A stretch of 64,000 nucleotides of DNA, from positions 1,116,001 to 1,180,000 of the forward strand of contig NZ_MAUJ01000001.1 in the NCBI RefSeq assembly GCF_001696455.1, written 5' to 3'. The notes beneath the pieces are model-generated. The model had not been told where the DNA came from, made no database searches, and saw only the letters and a program-made list of their open reading frames with translations. Position 1 is the stretch's first letter. Every line of letters starts with the position of its first letter. Below, in pieces: positions 29,335 to 42,604 of this stretch. A program made the translations under genes and the position numbers. This DNA is from Pseudoalteromonas luteoviolacea. GTDB taxonomy: Bacteria > Pseudomonadota > Gammaproteobacteria > Enterobacterales > Alteromonadaceae.

Positions 29335-29877
29335 ATGACGCGCATCAAACCTGTTGATCCAAGTACTGCTGAGGGGAAAACCAAAGAAGTACTAGACCTT
29401 GCTCAAAAGCAATTTGGTGACATTCCCAATGCCTTTAAAACTCTCGCAAGTTCGCCTGCTGTACTAGAAGCATTTCTTGGTCTAAGCAACTCATTGGTTA
29501 AAGGCCTGTTAACCCCGACTTTGCGAGAACAAATCGCATTATCGGTAGCGGGTAAAAATAACTGTGACTACTGTGCTTCAGCACACACTGCCATAGGAGG
29601 GATGTTAGGCCTTAGTAAAAAGGAGATGGCGCTTAACTTAAAGAGTCAATCTGATGAACCCAGAACGCAGGGAATATTACAGTTTGTTAATCATATCGTC
29701 GACTCCCGCGGGCAGATCTACGATATGGAGTTTATCAGACTAAAAGAGCTTCACCTTTCCGATGCTGAGATCAGCGAAGTTGTGGCGCATACAGCAATGA
29801 ACATATTTACAACTTACTACCATATTATTGCCCAAACTGAAGTCGACTACCCATTAGTTAAAGCACAAAGTAAGTAA
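29335..29877 (+). CDS. Carboxymuconolactone decarboxylase / AhpD-like protein
   Basis: This 180-residue all-helical protein has the AhpD-like active site: Cys77-x-x-Cys80 followed by His84 (NNCDYCASAHTAIG). This is the redox centre of peroxidase-related members of the family. The remainder (LREQIALSVAGKN before it, and HTAMNIFTTYYHIIAQTEVD after it) is typical. A role in peroxide or thiol stress, or as an alkylhydroperoxidase partner, is inferred from the motif and from the neighbouring cupin-AraC gene. No AhpC gene is adjacent. Confidence 0.87.
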   Translation: MTRIKPVDPSTAEGKTKEVLDLAQKQFGDIPNAFKTLASSPAVLEAFLGLSNSLVKGLLTPTLREQIALSVAGKNNCDYCASAHTAIGGMLGLSKKEMALNLKSQSDEPRTQGILQFVNHIVDSRGQIYDMEFIRLKELHLSDAEISEVVAHTAMNIFTTYYHIIAQTEVDYPLVKAQSK

Positions 29878-30327
29878 ATTCAAACGCGATATTCAATCGG
29901 AAATGTCTTTATTACATACTGTCATTGATGCTTTTTACCACCTCTTTAGCATGGAGCAACATTGAAACACCAGTCTAACCGCTATAATGGGACACTATAT
30001 GAACTTTAAAGCTCGCGCTACGGTGAAAAAAGCCACTGTTAAGCCCTGAAACGCGAAAGCCATAATTTATCCATGGGCCAAGTATAACCTCTATCCTCAG
30101 CCGGAAGATTCTTTAAGAAAACACGCTCATAGTGTAAAACGCATCAAGATCAAGCTAGCATATTTGTTCTTATAGATCGAAACAACAGGCATCACTTACA
30201 TTGTCAGAAAAAGCAAAGCGTGGAGATAATGATGGGCTTGAATAAAGCCCATACAGTATATTTTTAGCGTTAGTAGCCGCTTCCCGAAATGAGTTCTCGC
30301 TCACTGGGGCTGCATATTACGCCGAGC
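29878..30327. other. 450-base gap without a recognised gene
   Basis: No frame here translates into a recognisable protein. An 8-base perfect hairpin (ATGGGCTT/AAGCCCAT, 30232-30252) followed by TATATTTTT looks like an intrinsic terminator for plus-strand transcription. The sequence is less AT-rich than most gaps in the window, so a decayed gene or a small RNA ending at the hairpin is possible, but I cannot support either. Confidence 0.4.
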
Positions 30328-31653
30328 CTAAATGAACTTTTTAATGATAAAGTCGACTTTAACCCGCTTTGCTTGCCCCAAAATTTTCTGAACTGGTGCG
30401 GGGTAATCTTGCAGCGTCTCAATATCATCTGGCCCAGATAGCTTTCTACAATTGGCTAAAATGGCTTCTTTTTCGGTATCAATAAAAGCTTTCAGCTCTT
30501 GAGCCTTATCTTCTATTAAAACCCCATTTTCAATATCCAGACCCCATGCCCTTGGGTTCAAGTTATGACCTGTCATCAAATGAACTTGATTGTCTCGATT
30601 GATGCCTTTCAAATGGAAAGAGTTGTCACCATCTTTCCACAGATAAACATTTAAGATTCCTTGCTCAATGTACTTTCTTTGCGACTTTAAAAATTTATGC
30701 AAAATACGTTCGTACAAGTAAGGTAGAGCGCCTATTCGACTAAACGGCTTATCTGGCGATATATAAAAATCATTCGCCGTTTTATCACCCACAACAATAG
30801 TGATTGATTTACCCTGCTTTAATAGACGCCTTAATGACCTCAATAATGGCGCTGGAAAATTAAAATAGGGAGTATAAAGAATCAACTCTTGCTCCGTTGT
30901 ATCAAACAACGCTTTAATTAAACGATTCAACTTATTTGTTCTACGCCCAAAACCTAGAAATGCTCTTACACTGAGCCCAGACGATTCATCTCCAGCAGAC
31001 ATGTCATAATTGGCTCTTTTTAAGGCGCGCATCAGCTTTTTTTGCGCTAGCTTTATATCTGCAAAAGAAGGCAAAGGCCTTGAGTCTAGTCTAGGAACCG
31101 CTTCTGAACTAAGTAAGTGCTTTTCAATAAAGCCGACAAAGCTATCAGCAAGCTGTGGGTTTTCGATTAAAAAGTATCTATCGAGCCTATATTTGTCGTT
31201 TTGATGTAGATACACATCGTTGATACTCGCGCCGCTATACAACACAGTGTCATCAATTACGAATCCCTTTAAGTGAAGTACACCAAATAGCTCTTTGGCT
31301 TTTACTGGCACACCAAAAACCTGTACTTTTGAGCCAAACTTCTCTAAAAAGTCGCAATACAGTCGTGCATTACCTTCGGACTTTGCTTCTCCAATAAGGC
31401 CACGTTGTGCTCTATGAAAATCAACAAGTACTTTGATTTCCAAATTCGGGTTCCGTAAAGATGCTTCATGCAGTGCAGTCAATACGCCCTGCCCTGCGCT
31501 ATCATCTTGCAAATACAAAGCCGTAATATAAATTCGCTTTTGAGCCTTACCAATCAGCGACAATAATTCGCTGTGATAATGCTTAGCATCTGTTAAAACC
31601 GTGCACTTATTTGCTTCTAAAGAAAAGCCAGCGTTGTCCTGCCAAAATGCCAT
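30328..31653 (-). CDS. pssA: CDP-diacylglycerol--serine O-phosphatidyltransferase
   Basis: This enzyme makes phosphatidylserine from CDP-diacylglycerol and serine, the route to phosphatidylethanolamine. The 441-residue protein is the phospholipase-D-superfamily type found in gammaproteobacteria. It has two HKD motifs: HLKGFVID (His127, Lys129, Asp134) with GASIND after it, and a second in the C-terminal half, FHLKGINRDN with TGHNLNPRAW after it. It has no membrane helix, consistent with a peripheral membrane enzyme. It is divergent from trxB. Confidence 0.95.
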   Translation of the reverse strand: MAFWQDNAGFSLEANKCTVLTDAKHYHSELLSLIGKAQKRIYITALYLQDDSAGQGVLTALHEASLRNPNLEIKVLVDFHRAQRGLIGEAKSEGNARLYCDFLEKFGSKVQVFGVPVKAKELFGVLHLKGFVIDDTVLYSGASINDVYLHQNDKYRLDRYFLIENPQLADSFVGFIEKHLLSSEAVPRLDSRPLPSFADIKLAQKKLMRALKRANYDMSAGDESSGLSVRAFLGFGRRTNKLNRLIKALFDTTEQELILYTPYFNFPAPLLRSLRRLLKQGKSITIVVGDKTANDFYISPDKPFSRIGALPYLYERILHKFLKSQRKYIEQGILNVYLWKDGDNSFHLKGINRDNQVHLMTGHNLNPRAWGLDIENGVLIEDKAQELKAFIDTEKEAILANCRKLSGPDDIETLQDYPAPVQKILGQAKRVKVDFIIKKFI

Positions 31654-31890
31654 ACATACCTTTTATTCTTGGGCGACCGTTAATACGGCAGCAAAAAAAA
31701 TTGCTTAAAACATATCAAAAAAAAATAGAAAGGTCATGGAGATCCGATAATTTAAGCTTCGTTGGCCTACTTTTCCATCAAGTACAGTATTTTTGACAAG
31801 ATTTAGATTTCTCAAATTGCTTTATTTGATTTTTATTTTACTTCTGGGTTGATTTACTTAGAATCGGCATCATTGTAAAGCTAATACTAA

Positions 31891-32859
<969 letters not shown>

Positions 32860-32865
32860 AACGCT

Positions 32866-32890
32866 AAGCACGCCATTTTTTGGCGTGCTT
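32866..32890 (+). terminator. Hairpin after trxB
   Basis: A perfect 10-bp stem (AAGCACGCCA/TGGCGTGCTT) with a T-rich loop begins six bases after the trxB stop. The T tract after it is interrupted, so efficiency may be moderate. Confidence 0.6.
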
Positions 32891-32955
32891 CCACTCTTAT
32901 TTTGCTAAACTAACTGTATGTTTAGCGCTTAACCGCCTTACTTTTTAACTCAGAT

Positions 32956-33672
32956 ATGACGCAACAGCTGTTTCACTTATCACCGTCTGACTTTCTTTTT
33001 CCACCTTGCCATTTTGCTTTGACAGATCCTGATGGGCTTTTAGCAATTGGTGGTTGCCTCAGCACACAAAGGCTCCGCAAAGCTTACCAACTCGGGATTT
33101 TCCCTTGGTTTAATGAACGCGAGCCCATAATGTGGTGGGCACCAAGTGAGCGAGGTATTCTAGAACTTGAAGATTTCCATGTTGGCAGAACACTTAAAAA
33201 AGCCAAAAACAAGCTAAACCCAACCGTAACGGTCAACACTGCTTTCGAACAAGTTATCAAACAGTGCCGAGAACAAAGGCTCCACAATGAAGGCACATGG
33301 ATAAATAAAAATATGGTTCAAGCATACTGTCAAGGGCATAGAGAAGGCTTTGTACACAGTGTCGAGGTGTGGGCTGACGGTAAACTAGTTGGTGGGCTCT
33401 ATGGCATTATGGTATCCGGTGTTTTTTGTGGCGAGTCTATGTTTCATACTGTCCCAAATGCGTCAAAATTGGCTATGTGGGCCCTCGTTAATTGGTTGAA
33501 AAAGCACAACGCCCACTTTATCGACTGCCAACTAGATAACCCTTACCTTAGTTCAATGGGCGCAAAAGTCATTCCTAGAGCTGAATTTTTGACTAGACTT
33601 AAAGAAGCAAGCGACTACAAATCAGCCGATGATATGTGGCAGCCACAAGAACTGAGGGCAATATATGACTGA
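32956..33672 (+). CDS. aat: Leucyl/phenylalanyl-tRNA--protein transferase
   Basis: Aat adds Leu or Phe from aminoacyl-tRNA to proteins with N-terminal Arg or Lys, creating a primary N-degron read by ClpS. The 238-residue protein has the family stretches DPDGLLAIGGCLS, YQLGIFPWFN with IMWWAPSERG, and GESMFHTVPNASKLA, and has the usual length. It overlaps the start of bpt by eight bases, so the two transferases are translationally coupled. Confidence 0.97.
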   Translation: MTQQLFHLSPSDFLFPPCHFALTDPDGLLAIGGCLSTQRLRKAYQLGIFPWFNEREPIMWWAPSERGILELEDFHVGRTLKKAKNKLNPTVTVNTAFEQVIKQCREQRLHNEGTWINKNMVQAYCQGHREGFVHSVEVWADGKLVGGLYGIMVSGVFCGESMFHTVPNASKLAMWALVNWLKKHNAHFIDCQLDNPYLSSMGAKVIPRAEFLTRLKEASDYKSADDMWQPQELRAIYD

Positions 33673-34369
33673 ACACTTCCCATCAAAAATTGGACTCAGT
33701 CAACAGTTTGATTGCAGTTACTTACCAAATCGAAAAGAACAATTGCTTGTAATACTCGACCATGAATGCTACTCAGCAGAACGGTTCGAGGCTCTTTTAT
33801 CTCTCGGCTTTCGACGCAGTGGAGATCAAATTTACCGCCCCCACTGCCCTATGTGTAACGCCTGTCAATCTGTAAGGGTGCTCGCAGAGCAATATACCGC
33901 ATCCAAATCTCAGAAGCGCAAGTTTAAAAAGATTAAAAATGGTTTTTCGATTCAAGTAAGTTTTGACGAGAAGCCAAACTACTACCCGCTTTATGAAAAG
34001 TACATTTCGGAACGCCACCAAGATGGTACTATGTACCCCCCTAACAGATTGCAATATGAAAGCTTTTTATTTTGTCGGTGGATGCCGATTTCTTTTATTG
34101 AGCTGTGGCATGAAGACAAATTAATTGCAATCGCCGTTACTGACACCATGCCAAATGCCTTATCAGCTATTTATACATTTTTTGACCCGGACTATGAACA
34201 TATGAGTCTTGGCACAATTATGATTATGGCACAAATAGATCTCGCAAAATCCGAGAATAAACAATACGTTTACCTTGGTTACCAAATAGACGAATGCAAA
34301 AAAATGCGCTACAAAAAGCAGTTTTTACCCGCTCAACAGTTTAAAGAAGACGTTTGGACAAATATTTAG
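33665..34369 (+). CDS. bpt: Aspartate/glutamate leucyltransferase
   Basis: Bpt attaches Leu to proteins with N-terminal Asp or Glu, feeding them to ClpS-ClpAP. The 234-residue protein resembles bacterial Bpt: LSQQFDCSYLPNRKEQ at the N terminus, a Cys cluster in RPHCPMCNACQSVRV, and the GNAT-like ending TFFDPDYEHMSLGT and LGYQIDECKKMRYK. It is homologous to eukaryotic ATE1 arginyltransferases and is often labelled ate, but bacterial members characterised so far use Leu-tRNA. It lies in an operon with aat. Confidence 0.95.
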   Translation: MTEHFPSKIGLSQQFDCSYLPNRKEQLLVILDHECYSAERFEALLSLGFRRSGDQIYRPHCPMCNACQSVRVLAEQYTASKSQKRKFKKIKNGFSIQVSFDEKPNYYPLYEKYISERHQDGTMYPPNRLQYESFLFCRWMPISFIELWHEDKLIAIAVTDTMPNALSAIYTFFDPDYEHMSLGTIMIMAQIDLAKSENKQYVYLGYQIDECKKMRYKKQFLPAQQFKEDVWTNI

Positions 34370-34437
34370 GCCACTAATTTAGGCTCTTACCTTTACTTAT
34401 TGCGTGCTTTTGGGCAAAATCTCCAACGATTAACTAA

Positions 34438-34677
<240 letters not shown>

Positions 34678-34725
34678 TTCTATTCGTCTCGCCAGCATTG
34701 ATTAAGATGCTATAAGACGTATGTA

Positions 34726-34759
34726 GCAAAAAACCTAGCTTAACAGCTAGGTTTTTTGC
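34726..34759 (+). terminator. Intrinsic terminator after infA
   Basis: GCAAAAAACCTAGCT pairs with AGCTAGGTTTTTTGC around a TAAC loop, with the T run in the descending arm. It is strong and palindromic. Confidence 0.88.
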
Positions 34760-34983
34760 ATTCAGAGCCTATTCTTAACAATCATTCTCAAAAAAGGGTT
34801 AATAGCCTGCTGTTGAGACTAATTCACTTCCCCTGTAATTCTCGCTAAGTTACATCACCCTACCATTCTATCTTCCTAGTTCACAAAAGATTGCAGCAAG
34901 AAAGATTGCCATCGACTATTAAAGCACTTCCCTAGACAGACTTAGATTATTCATACTTTCGATTTATATCGTTAAGTAACAAC
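34760..34983. other. Gap between the infA and clpA terminators
   Basis: Both flanking genes end here (convergent). I see no gene or conserved motif between the two hairpins. Confidence 0.5.
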
Positions 34984-35010
34984 AAAAAGCCCGCTAATTC
35001 AGCGGGCTTT
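34984..35010 (-). terminator. Intrinsic terminator after clpA
   Basis: On the minus strand AAAGCCCGCT pairs with AGCGGGCTTT around a five-base loop, followed by TTG. It lies about 30 bases beyond the clpA stop. Confidence 0.85.
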
Positions 35011-35036
35011 ATCGATTGCATCAAAACTAAGTTGCT

Positions 35037-37301
35037 TTATGCAGGTACTAATTCTTGTTCAAAGGTAAATGACAACTCATTGCCTTTAACCGACACTTTG
35101 ACACTACCGCCATCAGCGAGTTTGCCAAATAGTATTTCGTTGGCTAACGGCTTTTTCAGATTATCTTGTATTACACGGGCCATAGGTCTCGCACCCATTG
35201 ATTTATCATAACCTGTATCGGCCAACCAATCTCTTGCCTCATTAGTTAGCTCTAAATTGACAGACTTCTTATCAAGCTGAGCTTGAAGCTCAACAATAAA
35301 TTTGTCCACAACCTGCAAGATAACCTCTTTCTCGAGGTGATTGAACCAAATAATGTTATCAAGTCTATTTCTAAACTCAGGTGTAAATACTTTATTGATT
35401 TCTAGCATGGCATCATGTGAATGATCCTGCTGTTGGAAACCAATCGACTTTCTCACTGTTTCTTGTACACCAGCATTCGTGGTCATGACGAAGATAACAT
35501 TTCTAAAATCGGCTTTGCGGCCGTTATTATCTGTTAGCGTACCGTGATCCATAACTTGAAGTAGAATGTTATAGATGTCCGGGTGCGCTTTTTCTATTTC
35601 ATCCAGAAGCACAACCGCATGTGGGTGCTTGATTACAGAGTCAGTAAGTAGTCCGCCTTGTTCAAATCCAACATAGCCAGGAGGCGCACCAATTAATCGG
35701 CTTACTGCATGTCTCTCTGAGTATTCAGACATATCAAATCTAATAAACTCAATGCCCATGCATTTGGCTAATTGCTTAGTCACCTCTGTTTTACCTACAC
35801 CGGTTGGCCCAGCAAAAAGGAATGAACCAATTGGCTTTTCTTCATTCGCTAACCCAGAGCGTGATAGTCTAATGGCCGATGTTAACGCATCAATTGACTC
35901 ATCTTGACCAAATACCAGCATTTTCAGATTTCTATCTAGGTTTTTAAGTACTTCTTTATCGCTAGATGAAACATTTTGCTGCGGAATACGTGCGATTTTT
36001 GAAACAATCTGCTCAATATCCGATACACCAATTGTTTTTTTGCGTCTCGAAACAGGCAACAACCTTTGATTAGCGCCAGCCTCATCAATCACATCGATCG
36101 CCTTATCAGGCAAATGACGCTCATTGATATATTTTGCGCTTAACTCAGCAGCTGCTTTAAGTGCTTTTTGTGTATAGCGAATACCATGGTGCTCTTCGTA
36201 TCGCTCTTTTAGCCCGTACAAAATCTTCGCAGTGTCTGCAACACTCGGCTCGACAACATCAATTTTTTGGAAACGACGAACAAGCGCGCGGTCTTTTTCG
36301 AAAATGTTTTTGAATTCTGAATATGTTGTTGAGCCCAAACAGCGTAATTTACCACTCGATAGCAATGGCTTAATTAAGTTTGATGCATCCATCACACCAC
36401 CAGAGGCTGCGCCTGCGCCAATGATGGTATGGATCTCATCAATAAATAAAATCGCATTTGGCTTGGCTTGTAACTCTTTTAGTAGCGCTTTGAATCGTTT
36501 TTCAAAATCACCACGATATTTTGTGCCTGCTAATAAAGCGCCCATATCCAAAGAGTATACGACAGCGTCTTCAATAACTTCTGGTACCTGATCGTTAACA
36601 ATTCGATAGGCAAGGCCTTCGGCAATCGCCGTTTTACCAACCCCTGCTTCCCCAACCAATAGTGGATTGTTTTTCTTACGACGGCATAAAACCTGAATTG
36701 TACGTTCTACTTCTTGGTCGCGTCCGACTAGCGGATCTATTTGGCCGGCTTTTGCCATTACATTAAGGTTTGACGTAAAGTTCTCAAGTTTGGTTTTTTC
36801 TTCACTTTGAACTTCAGCACCTTCGTCATTTAAATCTTCATGTTCTTCTGGTTCAGGCTCATCGTCTGATTTAGAAATGCCATGGCTGATGAAATTAACA
36901 ATATCTAGACGACTTACATCAGCTTTTTTAAGTAAATAAACTGCCTGACTTTCTTGCTCAGAAAAAATAGCGACTAATACATTCACACCAGTCACTTCGT
37001 TTCTTCCCGAAGACTGCACATGAAACACGGCTCGTTGCAATACACGCTGGAAACCTAGAGTTGGCTGAGTTTCTCTGTCTTCCTCTAGCTCCGGTATGAT
37101 TGGCGTAGTTTCATCTATAAATTCGGAAAGATCACGCTTTAACCCTTCTGTGTCCACGCTACATGCGTTTAATGCTTCACTTGCTGACGGGTTATCGATC
37201 AAGGCAAGTAATAAGTGCTCTACCGTCATAAACTCGTGACGACGTGTACGAGCTTCACGAAACGCGGTGTTAAGTGTAATTTCTAAATCTTTATTTAGCA
37301 T
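35037..37301 (-). CDS. clpA: ATP-dependent Clp protease ATP-binding subunit ClpA
   Basis: ClpA is the unfoldase that feeds ClpP and takes N-degron substrates from ClpS. The 754-residue protein has the Clp-N domain (MLNKDLEITLNTAFREAR, RRHEFMTVEHLLLALI), a first AAA+ module (GEAGVGKTAIAEGLA, LFIDEIHTI), and a second (FAGPTGVGKTEVTKQLA, VVLLDEIEKAH) that contains IGAPPGYVGFEQGG. The start at 37301 is chosen because GGGGGT lies eight bases upstream and MLNK is the family N terminus; a longer frame into the clpS gap adds 22 unrelated residues. It is in an operon with clpS. Confidence 0.97.
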   Translation of the reverse strand: MLNKDLEITLNTAFREARTRRHEFMTVEHLLLALIDNPSASEALNACSVDTEGLKRDLSEFIDETTPIIPELEEDRETQPTLGFQRVLQRAVFHVQSSGRNEVTGVNVLVAIFSEQESQAVYLLKKADVSRLDIVNFISHGISKSDDEPEPEEHEDLNDEGAEVQSEEKTKLENFTSNLNVMAKAGQIDPLVGRDQEVERTIQVLCRRKKNNPLLVGEAGVGKTAIAEGLAYRIVNDQVPEVIEDAVVYSLDMGALLAGTKYRGDFEKRFKALLKELQAKPNAILFIDEIHTIIGAGAASGGVMDASNLIKPLLSSGKLRCLGSTTYSEFKNIFEKDRALVRRFQKIDVVEPSVADTAKILYGLKERYEEHHGIRYTQKALKAAAELSAKYINERHLPDKAIDVIDEAGANQRLLPVSRRKKTIGVSDIEQIVSKIARIPQQNVSSSDKEVLKNLDRNLKMLVFGQDESIDALTSAIRLSRSGLANEEKPIGSFLFAGPTGVGKTEVTKQLAKCMGIEFIRFDMSEYSERHAVSRLIGAPPGYVGFEQGGLLTDSVIKHPHAVVLLDEIEKAHPDIYNILLQVMDHGTLTDNNGRKADFRNVIFVMTTNAGVQETVRKSIGFQQQDHSHDAMLEINKVFTPEFRNRLDNIIWFNHLEKEVILQVVDKFIVELQAQLDKKSVNLELTNEARDWLADTGYDKSMGARPMARVIQDNLKKPLANEILFGKLADGGSVKVSVKGNELSFTFEQELVPA

Positions 37302-37329
37302 TGGCAACCCCCAACGAGAATAAATAAGG

Positions 37330-37647
37330 TCATTCTTGCTCACAGCTACACAAGAGCGGATGCTCATGGTCGCGAGCGTATCTGTTCACCTGCTCAGCCT
37401 TTGTATAGGCAATATCTGCAGGATACATTCCACATACCGCTTTTCCCTCGTGATGTACTTGTAACATCACTTCAGTTGCTCTTTCGCTATCCATGTTGAA
37501 AAATGTCATCAGTACCTCAATGACGAAATCCATCGGTGTATAATCATCGTTATTTAAAATAACTTTGTATTTTCTTGGTGGTTGAAGTTTTTGCTTCTCT
37601 TGGTCTCTGACCTCTTCTAACACACCTGAATCTTTTATCCCACTCAT
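37330..37647 (-). CDS. clpS: ClpS adaptor (N-recognin)
   Basis: ClpS binds bulky hydrophobic N-terminal residues and delivers the proteins to ClpA. The 105-residue protein has the conserved core [20 protein letters not shown] with substrate-pocket residues, and [20 protein letters not shown]. The acidic N-terminal extension is normal. It lies 28 bases before clpA and diverges from cspD, the arrangement known from E. coli. Confidence 0.97.
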   Translation of the reverse strand: MSGIKDSGVLEEVRDQEKQKLQPPRKYKVILNNDDYTPMDFVIEVLMTFFNMDSERATEVMLQVHHEGKAVCGMYPADIAYTKAEQVNRYARDHEHPLLCSCEQE

Positions 37648-37730
37648 AATTAAATATAGTCTTGTCTTATATACTCAAGCAAACTTGAATTAAAAAATAA
37701 ATAAAATGTTAAAAAACTGCACTAAAAAAC

Positions 37731-37758
37731 TTGACTGTATGGTTATTTAAACTACATT
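37731..37758 (+). promoter_or_regulatory. Candidate cspD promoter
   Basis: TTGACT (37731) and TACATT (37753) are 16 bases apart, about 90 bases upstream of the cspD start. The long leader is typical of csp genes. This is a consensus match only. Confidence 0.45.
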
Positions 37759-37848
37759 CTAGTCCTAGTTGTTCATGTTATGGACAGCTTAGCAAATTTC
37801 AAAGGTTAGATTAACTTAATTAGTCAACTTATAGAAGGATGTAGAAGT

Positions 37849-38067
37849 ATGGCTTGCGGAAAAGTCAAATGGTTTAACAATGCCAAAGGGTTTGGTTTCA
37901 TCGTAGAAGACGGCAGTGACGAAGATATCTTTGCACATTACTCAACGATTGTAATGGATGGATACAAGACGCTTAAAGCTGGTCAAGATGTAACATTCGA
38001 GCTACAGGAAGGGCCTAAGGGCTTACATGCTACTAATATTGCACCGAAAATTGGTGAAATGGCGTAG
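37849..38067 (+). CDS. cspD: Cold-shock-domain protein, CspD type
   Basis: This 72-residue cold-shock domain has both RNA-binding motifs (GKVKWFNNAKGFGFI and DIFAHYSTI). Its place divergent from clpS and sequence features such as GYKTLKAGQDV fit CspD, which in E. coli inhibits replication in stationary phase. A GAAGGA ribosome site precedes the ATG. A weak hairpin follows at 38087-38112 (AAGCGAG/CTCGCTT). Confidence 0.93.
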   Translation: MACGKVKWFNNAKGFGFIVEDGSDEDIFAHYSTIVMDGYKTLKAGQDVTFELQEGPKGLHATNIAPKIGEMA

Positions 38068-40646
<2,579 letters not shown>

Positions 40647-40663
40647 TCTAAAGTGATTGTTTG

Positions 40664-40692
40664 AAAAAGGCGGCAATATGCTGCCTTTTTTT
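40664..40692 (+). terminator. Intrinsic terminator after icd
   Basis: AAAAAGGCGGCA pairs with TGCTGCCTTTTT (one G-U pair) around an ATA loop and ends in a T run. It lies 18 bases after the icd stop. Confidence 0.82.
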
Positions 40693-40765
40693 ATTTTTAA
40701 GATACGTGTCTAAGCACTCAAATTTTGCTAGAATTCTTCCTCCTACGTTACAGCCTAATATCAAG

Positions 40766-41425
40766 ATGACCAACAATAATCGTAACCGCCCTTTTTCATC
40801 TTCTAGTAAAAAGCCTTTCAATAAAAATAAACGAAATAAGAGTCAAGCAAGGCAAAAGCCAACAGTTAAACCTGAAGATGTAAAGATTGTACTGTTTAAC
40901 AAGCCATTTGATGTACTTTGTCAGTTTACAGACGACCAACATCGTAAAACGCTTGCAGACTTTATTGATATTAAGTCAGTGTATGCTGCTGGGCGATTAG
41001 ACAGGGACAGTGAAGGTCTTCTACTGTTAACGAATTGCGGAAAATTACAACATAAGTTGACCGAGCCTAAAAAAAATACCGATAAAACCTACTGGGTACA
41101 AGTAGAAGGAGAACCTTCAGAACAAGCACTAGATGCCTTAAGAGAAGGTGTAGAACTCAAAGATGGCATGACTAAACCCGCAAAAATAGAAGTAATGCCT
41201 GAACCCGAAGTATGGCCAAGAAACCCACCAATTCGAGAGCGTAAAAATATTCCTACCACATGGTTGAGCATTACCATTTCAGAAGGCAGAAATAGGCAAG
41301 TTCGCCGAATGACTGCACATATTGGCCACCCTACTCTCAGATTGATCCGTTACAGCATAGGAAAGTACACATTATCGGGGTTAAATAACGGGCAGTATAG
41401 GGTTTTACAGGGAAATAAAGTCTAA
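40766..41425 (+). CDS. rluE: 23S rRNA pseudouridine synthase RluE
   Basis: RluE makes pseudouridine 2457 in 23S rRNA. The protein has an N-terminal basic, low-complexity tail ([18 protein letters not shown]) and the RsuA-family catalytic motif [15 protein letters not shown] with its essential Asp. [20 protein letters not shown] follows. There is no S4 domain, as in RluE. The start at 40766 (MTNNNRNRP) is chosen because a longer frame runs back into the icd terminator. The ribosome site is weak. Confidence 0.93.
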   Translation: MTNNNRNRPFSSSSKKPFNKNKRNKSQARQKPTVKPEDVKIVLFNKPFDVLCQFTDDQHRKTLADFIDIKSVYAAGRLDRDSEGLLLLTNCGKLQHKLTEPKKNTDKTYWVQVEGEPSEQALDALREGVELKDGMTKPAKIEVMPEPEVWPRNPPIRERKNIPTTWLSITISEGRNRQVRRMTAHIGHPTLRLIRYSIGKYTLSGLNNGQYRVLQGNKV

Positions 41426-41503
41426 AGTGTGGCTTTTGAGGGGGGGCAATTGCATGCTATACTCACGGCCTTTCAAATATTCATATAGATTTACAGCGAT
41501 ATT

Positions 41504-42604
41504 ATGAGCGATAACAGTAACATTAAAGTCATTGTCGGCATGTCTGGTGGCGTGGATTCTTCAGTTTCAGCTTATCTTTTAAAAGAACAAGGCTATCAGG
41601 TAGAAGGCCTTTTCATGAAAAACTGGGAAGAAGACGATAACGATGAATACTGCGCGGCAGCTGAAGATCTAAAAGATGCACAAGCCGTTTGTGACAAGCT
41701 TGGGATCGAATTACACACCGTTAATTTTGCGGCTGAGTACTGGGACAACGTATTTGAATATTTCTTAGAGGAATATCGTGCGGGTCGTACGCCAAACCCA
41801 GATATCATGTGTAACAAAGAAATTAAATTCAAAGCCTTTTTAGAGTTTGCTGCTGAAGCACTCGGTGCAGACTACATCGCTACTGGGCACTACGTGCGCA
41901 GAGAAGAGCGCGATGGAAAATTCGCCATGTTGAGAGGCCTTGATAACAATAAAGATCAAAGTTATTTCTTATACACTTTAAGCCATGAACATGTTGCCCA
42001 AACGCTCTTCCCTGTCGGAGAAATTGAGAAGCCAGAAGTGCGTCGTATTGCCGAAGAGCAAGGCCTAATCACGCACAATAAAAAAGACAGCACAGGTATT
42101 TGCTTCATTGGCGAGCGAAAATTTAAAGACTTTCTACAAAAGTTTTTGCCAGCTCAACCTGGTAAGATCGAAGACACCGAAGGTAATCATGTCGGCGAAC
42201 ATGAAGGCTTAATGTACCATACGCTTGGTCAGCGTAAAGGCCTATTAATCGGTGGTATGAAAGAAGGTTCTGGTGAACCATGGTATGTTGTTGACAAAGA
42301 TATTGAACGCAATGTGCTTGTGGTTGGTCAAGGCAAAGATCACCCAAGACTGTACAGTAATGGCTTAAATGCAAATCAATTACATTGGGTAGACAGAGAA
42401 GGTCCTCAAGGCACTACTCGCTGTACCGTCAAGACACGATATAGACAAGAAGATATCCCTTGCACATTGTTAGTTGGCCAAGATGGTATGGCGCGCGTTT
42501 TATTCGATGAGCCACAAAAAGCCGTTACACCGGGTCAATCAGCAGTATTTTATTTAAATGATGCTTGCTTAGGTGGCGGTATCATCGAGTCGGTGATTAA
42601 ATAA
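41504..42604 (+). CDS. mnmA: tRNA-specific 2-thiouridylase
   Basis: MnmA inserts sulphur at U34 of Lys, Glu and Gln tRNAs, taking it from the TusE relay. The 366-residue protein has the PP-loop [15 protein letters not shown], the catalytic Cys in [12 protein letters not shown], and a second Cys in [13 protein letters not shown]. The C-terminal barrel includes [13 protein letters not shown]. The stop overlaps the hflD start (TAATG). Confidence 0.97.
   Translation: MSDNSNIKVIVGMSGGVDSSVSAYLLKEQGYQVEGLFMKNWEEDDNDEYCAAAEDLKDAQAVCDKLGIELHTVNFAAEYWDNVFEYFLEEYRAGRTPNPDIMCNKEIKFKAFLEFAAEALGADYIATGHYVRREERDGKFAMLRGLDNNKDQSYFLYTLSHEHVAQTLFPVGEIEKPEVRRIAEEQGLITHNKKDSTGICFIGERKFKDFLQKFLPAQPGKIEDTEGNHVGEHEGLMYHTLGQRKGLLIGGMKEGSGEPWYVVDKDIERNVLVVGQGKDHPRLYSNGLNANQLHWVDREGPQGTTRCTVKTRYRQEDIPCTLLVGQDGMARVLFDEPQKAVTPGQSAVFYLNDACLGGGIIESVIK

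Noticed and set aside
40661..40765. Longer start of rluE
   Set aside because: It would put coding sequence through the icd terminator hairpin and add residues not found in RluE.
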